A model generated the notes under the pieces. It saw only the letters and a list, made by a program, of their open reading frames with translations. It made no database searches and was not told where the DNA came from. The position numbers and the translations under genes are program-made. From Corythucha ciliata (Eukaryota > Arthropoda > Insecta > Hemiptera > Tingidae): a stretch of DNA of 64,000 nt. Location: assembly GCA_038030265.1 (NCBI GenBank), contig CM075942.1, positions 71,304,926 to 71,368,925 of the forward strand, in the 5' to 3' direction. This document shows, piece by piece, positions 45,320-54,366 of this stretch (position 1 is the first letter of the stretch; each line of letters starts with the position of its first letter).

Positions 45320-46440
45320 GCTAAAATTAATAAAAAGCGAAAATTCCCAGCTAAAATTGAGAAACACCACTAATTCTCGAGAAATAGATGGATCGGTGTA
45401 AATTTTTTGGTTTGAAAAAAAAAAAAAAAAAAAATCCATTTATAATTTAAATTTGCACCTTCTGAAGGCATTTTTGTGGCTAAAATTCAGAAAAATGGTA
45501 AATTCATGCATGGCTATAGTTCAATGTTAAAAAATACGCTAATTCTCATCTAGAACTGAAAAGAAGCAATAATCTATACCTATAAAAGTTATATAAAGTT
45601 GCTAATGCGGTAGAAAATGTGAAAAACCGCTAATTTGCGTGTAATATTTAGAAAATAGAATAATCAGCCCAGTCAAAATTAAGAGAAAGGTTAATTTTAA
45701 GCCTAAAAATTGAGAAAATTGCCAATTCGCGGCTAAAAATGGAAAAAACTCGCCAATTTACAGCTAAAATGGCGCCAAACGCCAATTTGTGATCGAAATT
45801 GAGAAAATTCGCCAATTCACAGGTTTGAAACGCTACGACGCGTCGCCGCTACAATTTTAAAAAAGCGCTAATTCGCGGTAGAAATTGAGAAAAATTCTTA
45901 TTTGCGCCAATATACGCAAATTTGCGGATTCTGAAGGCAACTTTTCAGGCTGAAATTGAAAAAAAGCGCCAATTTGTGGCAATAAATGAAGAAACCGCTA
46001 ATTCGCGAGTAAACTGAGAAAAATCGCTCATGCATTGCGTATGGTGAACCCAAAAAAATCCTAATTCGCGAAAAGTCCCCCTATTTTGCGGCTAATATTG
46101 AGGAAAACACTTAAGAAAAACGTTGATTTCCAGCTGAAACTGAGAAAAGTGCTAATCCCCTGGTGAAAAAATTTTAAAAATCGGTAATATGCTGCTAAAA
46201 TTGAGGAAAACGCCAAAACTCGTGGATAATTAAGAAACATCGCTCACGGGATAAAAACGATACTTTGCTGCTAAAGTTGAGAAAATGCGCAAATTCATGG
46301 CTATGGGAGGGGGTGGGGCAAAACCGCCATTCTGCGGCTGAAATTGAGAAGAACGATACACTCGGCCAAAATTGAGAAAAGCGCTAATTTGCGGGTAGAG
46401 TCCAAAAATCGCCCTTAACTGAGAGATTGAGGCTACGATG
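45320..46440. repeat. Degenerate repeat array, right part
   Basis: Continuation of the 40,740 array: tens of units of about 30 bp built on CTAATTCGCGGCTAAAATTG and AGAAAAACG, with substitutions and indels. An A-run is at 45,417-45,434. It contains no genes. Confidence 0.7.
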
Positions 46441-46592
46441 AGGCCAGCAAGATGTCCCGATTCAAGAGTGTGCTGGCTGGGTGGAATCATGACTGAAATG
46501 TGAAATTACCCCCCTCCCCTCACCCTTACGAGATTTCAGTCTGATCCCCCCCCCCCCCAGGACAAATTCCTACCTACGCCACTGTCTGGGAA

Positions 46593-47126
46593 ACCTATCA
46601 CCATTATCATTTGACCTAACGTTAATACGTCCAATCTGGGAATACGGTAGCCAAGTCTGGGGCAGCGCATCTAACTTTCAAATTAAACGTATCCAAACTT
46701 TTCAAAACCGCGCCTTTGAGGGTCATTACGGATGCGGCGTGGTATTTCAGAAACACCAGCCTCCACAAAGACGTTGAAGTCCTCACAGTTCAATCAGTTC
46801 TACGGACCTCTTACAATCATTTCCACACGGAAATCACCCTAACCAAATTGCGACAGGCATATTCGAAGCTACCCCGCCTGACCGTCGATCTAGAAGATTG
46901 AAGCGAAAACGCCATACGGACCTGCTCATCGTTCACCAAAATGAGAACTAAGGGCTTAACGTCTCTGCACGATCATAGTCCTAGGTCTGAAAATTTTAAT
47001 TGCTATGTAGAGGGAGAAAGTCATTGGACTTGAACTCCTGATCATGTGTCATGTTCTAGTAATCAAACATTATGCGCACAACTGTAATGCGTAAAACGCA
47101 ATAAAGTTCTTAAAAATACATATAGG
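46593..47126 (+). pseudogene. 3' end of the Jockey-type LINE split by the hAT-like element
   Basis: The frame continues the RT C-terminal domain: LIRPIWEYGSQVWGSASN, IKRIQTFQNRALRVIT and LHKDVEVLTVQSVL, the standard carboxy-terminal motifs of Jockey-clade ORF2, in two frames. It ends with the stop near 46,902, a 3' UTR, and AATAAAGTTCTTAAAA near 47,100-47,117, which looks like a poly(A) signal and short tail. It belongs to the same element as 39,130-40,529. Confidence 0.85.
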
Positions 47127-47377
47127 GTGTTTCTGTGGGAATGTGCAATACTTTGCCATGCTGTATTACGTACCTGGACACACAAAAAATACCGTATTAA
47201 CATACGGTCGAAAGTGGTTACCTTTTACGATACTGGCATTTTCCTGTTTTTCACGCTCTTATTGGCTTTTTTGCACAAAGAGCGGATGCACAGGTCGGTA
47301 CTCAAGTTTAGACAAAAACTAATGACAGATTCGGAAAGAGCAGAAAATTTCCTTCACAAATCTGTCATTAGAGTGGG

Positions 47378-49220
47378 TTTTAAGAGTTGATTTGGACCTG
47401 TAATCTGCACGCGAACACAGGAAAAATGAAATGCCAAAATTAACAGGTGAATTTCAAGGTGGCGTACGTCAGCTGTTTCATGGTCTCATGAGTGGCAAAA
47501 TTGATGAAAACTTCTCCATTCGATGGCCTTTCGAATGGTGTATTACTAACCGTATTTACGTGAACTATGCGGGCAGCAGGAACGCTGGAAACAGAAAAAA
47601 ACGTAGGAAAATAGTCGAATTGGAGCGATAATCACATGAGATTATGTCCTTAGCGGACCTTCTAATTTTCAAAATAAGATTCAGGCTATCGGAGTAACTT
47701 CATTTCAACGGCGGTATGGCCACTCGGCGAGCTCTAATGTGAAGGACAGAGTGCTCGTCCTCCCCCCTCCAATAAATCCATAATACACCTGTAACCGTGA
47801 ACTTGAGCCACGTGAGTTCGGCGGCTATAGTTGGAACTGGGTTCCGAATAAACAACGCAATGGAAACATTATAATTCTATTGTCGATCAAACCGGGGGGG
47901 GGGGGGGAGAAGAACAAAATAAACAATTACTTCAAAGAGGGGTTCGCAAATTTCGAGGAGGAGGAATCGGGAAAAAGGCAATATCAGATGGGGGGGGGGT
48001 GGGAGGAAAAAAATAAAATAAAATAAATTACTTGACTCTCTGAGAAAAAAATGGAAATAATAAAGGAAAATCTCCCGTTCCTCTACATACTATTATGTAG
48101 AAGACTCAGCCTACGAGATCTCTCGAAAAAAAAGAAAAAAATAAAAGAAAAACTCTCCTTAATATTATCCCTCGAGGAGGGGAAATGAGGTAAAGGTAGG
48201 AAATCGTAACCTCGTCGGAAAGGGGGAATTCGAAAGTCGCACGGGGTACGGGACGAAAGGGGGAGGTTGAACAAAACGAAAAATAGCTTGGGGGGGGGGG
48301 GAGAAAAAAATTAATAAACTCAGCTCGATGTCGAGGGCTTGGTGCGGAGTAGAAGGACTTCCTCAATGGCGTCAATCCGTCGGACCAGACGGGATGACTG
48401 GGGGTGTGGATGCGGTACAACCCGATGTAGACGAAATGTCAGAAACGGTAAACGATAAATTCGATAGGCGGCAAATTCGGTAAATGGCACGTCCGGCGAG
48501 CGTCAAAATCGGTAAGGAGACTCCCTATCTCATAAATAGTGGGGGTACAGGGTGCCCTGAAGGGAGACAATGATTAAAGGAAAATTTTATGTTCATGAGG
48601 GGGGGGGGGTGTAAACTTTAGCTTACCTACGATTCGTAGGGCCGGCACTTCAGCAATAACAATAAACCTTTCCAGATAATTCTGAACGAGGAAAGGAAAA
48701 ATGTTGCCCTTTCGTGGAGCCTTCTACGGGATCAGCTTCGTCTTCCACGGGATATGGAAATCCCCACATAAAAGTCGACGGGAAACGAAAATAACGAGAT
48801 GTCCCCGGCGAAAATATTTACGGAACGGTATAAGCGATGGGCTCCAGGCAAGAACTGACTAGCATTAAAAGGTAGGAATTCTTTCCTTTTATGAACGCGA
48901 TAGATGAAAGGACAGAGTCCGCTTAGATAGGGAAACCCAGGGACGGAAGAAATATTTTTATCTAATTGACTATTAGTATTATTTTTTTTAAAATTAATTG
49001 AATTTCAACCGGGAACTCCGGTTACACACCATTACGGTGTATTAATACACCATTCGAAAGACCATCGATTGGAGAAGTTTTCATCAATTTTTCCACTCAC
49101 GAGACCATAAAACAGCTGACGTTCGCCACCTTTAAATTCACCTGCTATTTTTGACATTTCATTTTTCCTGTGTTCGCGTGCAGATTACAGATCCAAATCA
49201 ACACTTAAAAAATAGTCATC
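47378..49220. mobile_element. Foldback DNA element F1 with TIRs of about 180 bp
   Basis: 47,378-47,560 and 49,025-49,220 are inverted repeats sharing GATCTGTAATCTGCACGCG-like ends (here with small differences), GACATTTCATTTTTCCTGTG and GATGAAAACTTCTCCA. The 1.4-kb middle has several runs of 8-10 G/C and purine-rich blocks but no credible ORF. The TSD was not resolved. The same termini occur at 50.67-51.2 kb. Confidence 0.7.
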
Positions 49221-49411
49221 AGCGTGAACTTGCCAGAGTTTAGTTGCCAGTAACCAAGCATAGGTCTCGATGGTATTCGAAATAAAATCTTGAAAAATCT
49301 AATCGGAGCTCTACAGTCTAAGCTATGGCAACCCTTTAATGAGATTAGAGATTCCGGAGAGTACCCTGACGCATGGCGTAAGGCTACTTCAACTTCTAAT
49401 ACTACATAGCA

Positions 49412-49423
49412 ACAACAACAACA

Positions 49424-49464
<41 letters not shown>

Positions 49465-49490
49465 AAATACCACTACTACTACTACTACAT
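49412..49490. repeat. Microsatellite (CAA)n(CTA)n
   Basis: Trinucleotide run CAACAACAA followed by about seventeen CTA/TAC repeats and an imperfect second block. It lies just beyond the donor of the 49,525 exon. Confidence 0.95.
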
Positions 49491-49524
49491 GCTATGTGGT
49501 ACTTTTATACTACTGATTCATTAC

Positions 49525-50318
49525 CTTCATAGGTCAAAAATCTATTGCTACACCACTGCGTGTCATAGATGTCACGGTCAAAAGAAGGACACGATGGCGT
49601 TCCAAGAGGATCACACTTGTCCAGCGCAGCGTTTGGATCGTTGAGAATCCGATTCAGTTTTAGGTCGCCATCGTCATACGTCACGGTTATTTCCTGACTT
49701 CCCGAAAATGGCGGGAACGCCAGAAAAGCGAACAAAAAACTTCGCTCCCACGATCGTTGGATTGTTGTGTAGTAAATGGCTATGCCCGATATGTAACCGT
49801 TGTCTGCAACGGAAAAACACTGTCCCCAAGAAAAGAAGACCCAAGTCGGTTGGAAGAGAAATAAACTCACATGGAAGGCTGCAGTTTTGAAGATATCGGT
49901 AGCTGTTGTAGGGATACGGACAGTAACACAATGAGTATCCACCAACATCTTGACATAGTGATTCATTACCCCCGCAAGCCGTCGGTGGGCAATGACTGAC
50001 GGCTTCCGAACACGACCCATCCGTACCTTTTTTATAACGTGGACTGAACCCTGTATAGTTTTTTAAGTACAGTTGAGCGAACCCTTATAAATATTTTTTC
50101 CCGGGGAAATGAATTCGGGCGGAACTCTCACCAGCCACGTTAAATTCTTCGCAACGGCACGGTTCATTCAACCAGACGTCTCTGTACTTGAGACAAAGAC
50201 CACCATAAGCGCAGCTACATCTTGATTTAGCTGCCTGAGTTAATTTAACTGTTAGAAAGATGCACACAACGCAGATAAGAACGTGAATAATGGGCTCCTT
50301 CATCTTCCTATATTTCAT
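49525..50318 (-). CDS. Secreted/membrane protein 5' exons with signal peptide and EGF-like domain; possible N-terminus of the polycystin-like gene
   Basis: Three exons that splice in frame: 50,132-50,318, 49,871-50,050 and 49,525-49,803. The first Met choice (50,318, MKYRKMKEPIIHVLI) or the second at 50,303 both lead into a hydrophobic signal peptide ending near TVKLTQA. Then come CSCAYGGLCLKYRDVW and, in exon 2, CSEAVSHCPPTACGG with CQDVGGYSLCYC, an EGF-like pattern. Exon 3 has a beta-rich segment (SGSQEITVTYDDGDLKLNRI) and paired Cys. Donors and acceptors are canonical (G/GTGAGA, ATACAG/G, CAT/GTGAGT, TTGCAG/A). Same strand as, and upstream of, the polycystin exons; the link is inferred from position only. 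Confidence 0.65.
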
Positions 50319-50667
50319 GGTATACAAACAAAGACTGGATTGTTGTAAACACATGATTTTGCCTTTTGAGAATTTCGGTCTATCCTACGTGCCTTTATGA
50401 ATGGCATAGGGCATTCTGAAATCACTTTTTCCCCAATTAGCTGTGTAGTGCTTGTGTGTTGAGTACCTGTTGAGTAATCGAGAGTTAAAATTCTAATTGT
50501 TCTAACCTTTTGTTTTTTTATGAGTCGGGATAGCCACAAAAAAAGCGATCCTACTATTTGTAGCGTATTAACGATTGTGGTTAGAGGGTGGGAGGGGTGA
50601 CACTCGATGGCTCAACCCCGGGTGCCAAATTTTCTTCATCCGCCACCGTAGTCCAGTAGACAGGAGA

Positions 50668-51205
50668 TAACAGGTCAAGGTGGCGTACGTCAGCTGTTTC
50701 ATGGTCTCATGAGTGGCAAAATTGATGAAAACTTCTCCATTCGATGGCCTTCCGGGCTTGACGGCCGGCGGCGAGTGGTTGAAGTGAACAAATTATGGAT
50801 CCATCCGTAGGGGTGGGGGCTGAGAAACTATCCTTCACATTTGAATTCACGTCTCAACGTCCCTGGATGAAGTTAGCATATAGCCGTCTTATTTTGAAAA
50901 TTAGAGGGTCCACTAAGCACATAATCCCAAGTGATTATCGCTCCAATTCGACCATTTTCCTACATTTTTTCCTGTTTCTAGCGTTCCTGCTGCCCGCATA
51001 GTTCATGTAAATACGATTTTTAATTCACCATTCGAAAGGCCATCGATTGGAGAAGTTTTCATCAATTTTGCCACTCACGAGACCATAAAACAGCTGACGT
51101 ACGCCACCTTGAAATTCACCTGCTATTTTTGACATTTCATTTTTCCTGTGTTCGCGTGCAGATTACAGATCCAAATCAACTCCTAAAAAATTGTCATCAG
51201 CGTTT
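50668..51205. mobile_element. Foldback DNA element F2 (same family as F1)
   Basis: 50,668-50,755 (GGTGGCGTACGTCAGCTG and so on) is the inverted counterpart of 51,030-51,118. The right end extends to 51,205 like the F1 right end, and 50,925-51,030 matches the reverse complement of 47,545-47,640 in F1. It is about 0.54 kb with no coding capacity. Confidence 0.7.
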
Positions 51206-51206
51206 T

Positions 51207-51290
51207 CTTAGTTGTTTGGTGATTTTTCGTCAGAAATGACGATTTCTTAGAAAAAATAATGATTTTTCTCTTCAAAACCGCTTGTTTTGA
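51207..51290. repeat. Dispersed repeat matching 60,530-60,620 in inverse orientation
   Basis: About 85 bp containing TTAGTTGTTTGGTGATTTTT and GATTTTTCTCTTCAAAA is the near-exact reverse complement of a stretch next to the nad4 NUMT. Probably part of another transposon end. Confidence 0.65.
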
Positions 51291-51377
51291 AATTCCCCCT
51301 TGTGATTATAACATGCTAAAAAGGAATAAAACCACATCCAAAGCTATCCTTGGAGTGGAATTCAATGTGTGCACCTT

Positions 51378-51628
51378 CCAAAGTATCAACAAATGTCGCT
51401 CCGCAGCTGGGTGTCGGATAGAGTACATTTCACTAAATTCGAATTTCGTTAATTTCACTTAATTAGCCATTATTCAGCAAGAATGGCTATAAAAATGTAG
51501 GGTGACAAAGAGAAATGTTAATTAATGCTAATAATAGCTAAACAACTAAAAACGTCGAAACTTGTAGTGTAGTGTAATGCACTTAACCCTACAGTCAGCT
51601 GCCGGAGCGACATTTGTTGATACTTTGG
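51378..51628. mobile_element. MITE of 251 bp with TIRs of about 31 bp
   Basis: Left CCAAAGTATCAACAAATGTC plus GCTCC; right end is its reverse complement with one indel. Just inside, GCAGCTGGG and ACATTTCACT resemble the start of repeat R1, suggesting a common family. The TSD is unclear. Confidence 0.75.
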
Positions 51629-52020
51629 TTAGAGAACCTATACTTCCAGGTGAGCTCACGGCCATATCGGGGTAGATAATATGAGTATAAATTTAATAAA
51701 GCCTCGTGGGACACAGTCGGACACTCCATAGTACTTCCTACTCCATGCAGGGGCGAAGTTAGCAGGGGTGATGGGGGAACCTCCCCCCCCCCATTGATGA
51801 GTCCAAAGGGGCGGCAAATGACTGATCTGGGGGGCGCCAAACCACGTCTCGTTCCCACCCCCATCGAGCAGCAAACAAATTTAAAGCCCCGTCTACATAA
51901 GACGCAAGGACGCCGTCGCAGGACGCAGCGCAGAACGCAGGAAGCAAGTCCACTTTTCAATGTCTACAATAAACGCAAGGCTCGTTGCGTTGAGCCAATC
52001 ATATGTCACGTTATAAAATA

Positions 52021-52434
52021 AAAGTTTTGTTCCGACAGCAGCCTGTCGGGAAATGTGCATTTCATTCATGCGACAATCGAGTCAAACCTCATAAGTTAGA
52101 ACGAGATCAATCAATTATGAATGACATTTAGGCCGTGATATAGAAAGTCAATATAATAAAATCGTGTTTCTTTTTACCGCAGGTCCCTTTTTTGGCACCA
52201 ACTAAGGGGGAACAAAATGATGAAAATGAAAAATGAAACAGAGTCGGTTTGGTTGCCTACACGATATGGGAAGGCGGACTCTTGTTAGAGGAGTTATTTG
52301 CAATTAAAATCTTTATCTCGGCCTAAATTTCATTCATAATTGATTGATCTCGTTCTAACTTATGAGGTTTGACTCGATTGTCGCATGAATGAAATGCACT
52401 TTTCCCGACAGGCTACTGTCGGAACAAAACTTTT
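52021..52434. mobile_element. MITE/foldback element of 414 bp with TIRs of about 110 bp
   Basis: Left 52,021-52,130 (AAAGTTTTGTTCCGACAG, CCTGTCGGGAAA, TGCATTTCATTCATGCG, CGAGTCAAACCTCATAAG) is repeated as reverse complement at about 52,330-52,434. A palindromic hairpin (GACAG-N-AGCCTGTC) sits near each end. The middle is short and AT-rich. Confidence 0.85.
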
Positions 52435-52659
52435 TTCAGATTACGTTAATTTTCAGATCAGTTACATTAGGTTAAATGGTATGTCACAATTTCATCATTG
52501 CGAAATGCGGAGTGCCTGGGTTCGAATCCGAAACAATTTTTTTTTGTTCCTCCCTTTTTGGCCCACCTCAGGATTTTTCACTCAAGATTTATTAGGCTGT
52601 AGGCAAATCAAATAAAAGAGACGGCTCAAAATTCAATGTCAATGACATTTTTTGGTAAT

Positions 52660-53121
52660 TGGGTGGTCCAGTAAGGCATAGCGTTAATTTAATAGCTCCC
52701 CTCCGCCGAGAACTCCCCAGCCATATCAACGAATTTGGTTCACTAGGGTCTCATACGAAAGCGCGTTCATTTTTCATTACTCGAGTCAATTTTGGGGGCA
52801 ATTGCAGCAACAGCCGTGCGGTAGCGAATTTTCAACTAATTCAAACCCCTCTTTCACACCGTTCCCGTGGACCGATTCATCTGGATCACGAACTCGTCCG
52901 AGATATTCACGCTATTGATTTTTAGACCAAATTTGGTTGCCCTAAGTCAAAAATTGCGACCGTGATCGTGCTAACAAAAAAGGGCCATATATATATATCA
53001 AATCGAACCGACCTCGGATTCGTGTTCTAGGGGTTCTGAAACGTGAAAAAAAAGTATCACAACCCATATGTGCGACCATCAGGGCGAGACCAATAGTGCA
53101 TTTTTTGAATGAAATGCACTA
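52660..53121. repeat. Dispersed repeat R1, 3' part
   Basis: The right end (GGTTCTGAAACGTGAAAAAA, GGGCGAGACCAATAGTGCAT, AATGAAATGCACTAAAA) matches 1090-1198. The left part is more diverged. Confidence 0.6.
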
Positions 53122-53650
53122 AAAGTGAAAGAGAAGTTAATCACTTTATCTTGACATTGTTAGGTTATCGTACTCCACAGTATTGTATTTCAGCGTATAC
53201 TCAGCATTGTATTTTCACACTTTCAAGTCAATTTAATCATTTTATGGATAAGATAGCTAAAAAGTTAGGACGTTGGCACGTTATTCACCTCTGTGTTTCG
53301 GCGATGGTCATCAAAATTCGGCTGAGGGAAAAATAAAAGAGAAGAAGGGTTCGTCAGTGGTGACTTCGTGCATTAACGAAAGAATTATGTTCGGCTGCTA
53401 TGAAACATTGATAATCGCGGATCACGAAGAGTTTTTTGAGTAACGGGGATGTGACCTTCGAAATTCGAGGATCTTCTTGAAAGAGTGACTCCACACCTCG
53501 AGAAGAAAAGCAACCGAACTCCTTCACCAGTTGCTTTACTATTGGTGTGAACGCTTTCGTAAGTTCACCCTGGTAGCGCATATTGCATATTCATTTACTT
53601 ATAACGATTCGCTTGTAGTTATTCGGATGCAGTCCGTGGACATGGACATG
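53122..53650. other. Unassigned sequence
   Basis: A 75-codon minus-strand frame (53,354-53,581; MRYQGELTKAFTPIVKQLVK) is not recognised, and no splice context supports it. Otherwise nothing was seen. Confidence 0.3.
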
Positions 53651-53654
53651 AAGT

Positions 53655-54104
53655 AGCTCAACCAAGTAAACCTATAATTAATATTAATTCACCAAATAAA
53701 TTTATGGATGTAGGTCTACCTATATTATTAGAACATAAAATAAACCAAAATAAACAAAGACTGGGTATAAAAATCATAAATCCTTTATTAATTAAAAGAC
53801 TACGTCTACCAGAACGGTCATAAACAATATTGACTAAACAAAAAAGGGCAAAATAACATAAACCATGGGCTAATATTAAAACATAAGAGCCTACAAAACC
53901 TCAATAACTTAAAGTAAAAATACCTATAATACATAAAGATATATGACAAACAGAAGAATAAGCTACCAAAACCTTTATATCAAGCTGAACACAACAAATC
54001 AAACCACAAACTAAACCCCCAAATAAACTTTAAGAATTAATATATAAACTATATAAATGCATATATTCATATAAGAATAAAGAAACACGCATTAAACCAT
54101 ATCC
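53655..54104 (-). pseudogene. nad4: NUMT: mitochondrial nad4 fragment, 3' part
   Basis: Read on the minus strand with the invertebrate mitochondrial code this gives NADH dehydrogenase subunit 4: GGYGLMRVSLFLYEYMHLYS, then SLCIMGIFTLSYWGFVGSYV, MLAHGLCYFALFCLVNIVYD, RSGSRSLLINKGF and NLFGELMLI. TGA codons fall at Trp and AGA at Ser positions, and many ATA at Met. AT richness is unlike its neighbours. It has frame breaks and is flanked by a retrotransposon, so it is a nuclear copy rather than mtDNA. It continues at 60,345. Confidence 0.9.
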
Positions 54105-54109
54105 CCCTA

Positions 54110-54275
54110 TGGTGAGGAGGTAAATTGATAAATTGAGAAAAGCTTGAATGTACCTGGTGTCGATGTGTAGTCCGGTCGCTCCAGAGGACGATAGGCGAAT
54201 AAATTAAGAGGAGAGAGGCCCTTCCTCATAGGCTTCCACACGTCGCGTCACTTATCTTTTACTTTTGACTCACCA
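54110..54275 (-). repeat. BEL-2 3' LTR
   Basis: 166 bp; starts TGGTGAGG and ends GACTCACCA on the plus strand. It differs from the 5' LTR at GCTTGAATG versus GCTCGAATG and AGGAGAGAGG versus AGGGGAGAGG. Confidence 0.95.
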
Positions 54276-54366
54276 TGCACTCCCGCCTCTGGACAACTCG
54301 TCCAGGACATTGAGCTTATAGGGAAAAGCGAGGAGATTGAGGACTGAGAGGAAATCGACGGAGTGA

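Larger units (their letters stand above)
40530..46592. mobile_element. hAT-like element with 8-bp TSD TCTGGGAA, carrying repeat arrays and a LINE
   Basis: Perfect 8-bp direct repeats TCTGGGAA (40,530-40,537 and 46,585-46,592) flank 40,538-46,584. The ends are inverted: CAGATGCGTAGGTATGGGG on the left and, reverse complemented, CAGTGGCGTAGGTAGGAAT on the right, each leading to G/C homopolymers. Without the 3.9-kb LINE the element is about 2.1 kb and has no transposase. Its interior is almost wholly AATTCGCGGCTAAAATTGAG-type repeats. The TSD length and CAG ends point to hAT. Confidence 0.9.

Noticed and set aside
48083..48420. Ser/Pro/Phe-rich minus-strand ORFs near 48.1-48.4 kb
   Set aside because: The product only reflects purine-rich low-complexity DNA with G runs inside foldback element F1.
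49340..49644. Tyr-rich ORF across 49.34-49.64 kb
   Set aside because: It is the translation of a (CTA)n microsatellite and antisense to a better-supported exon.
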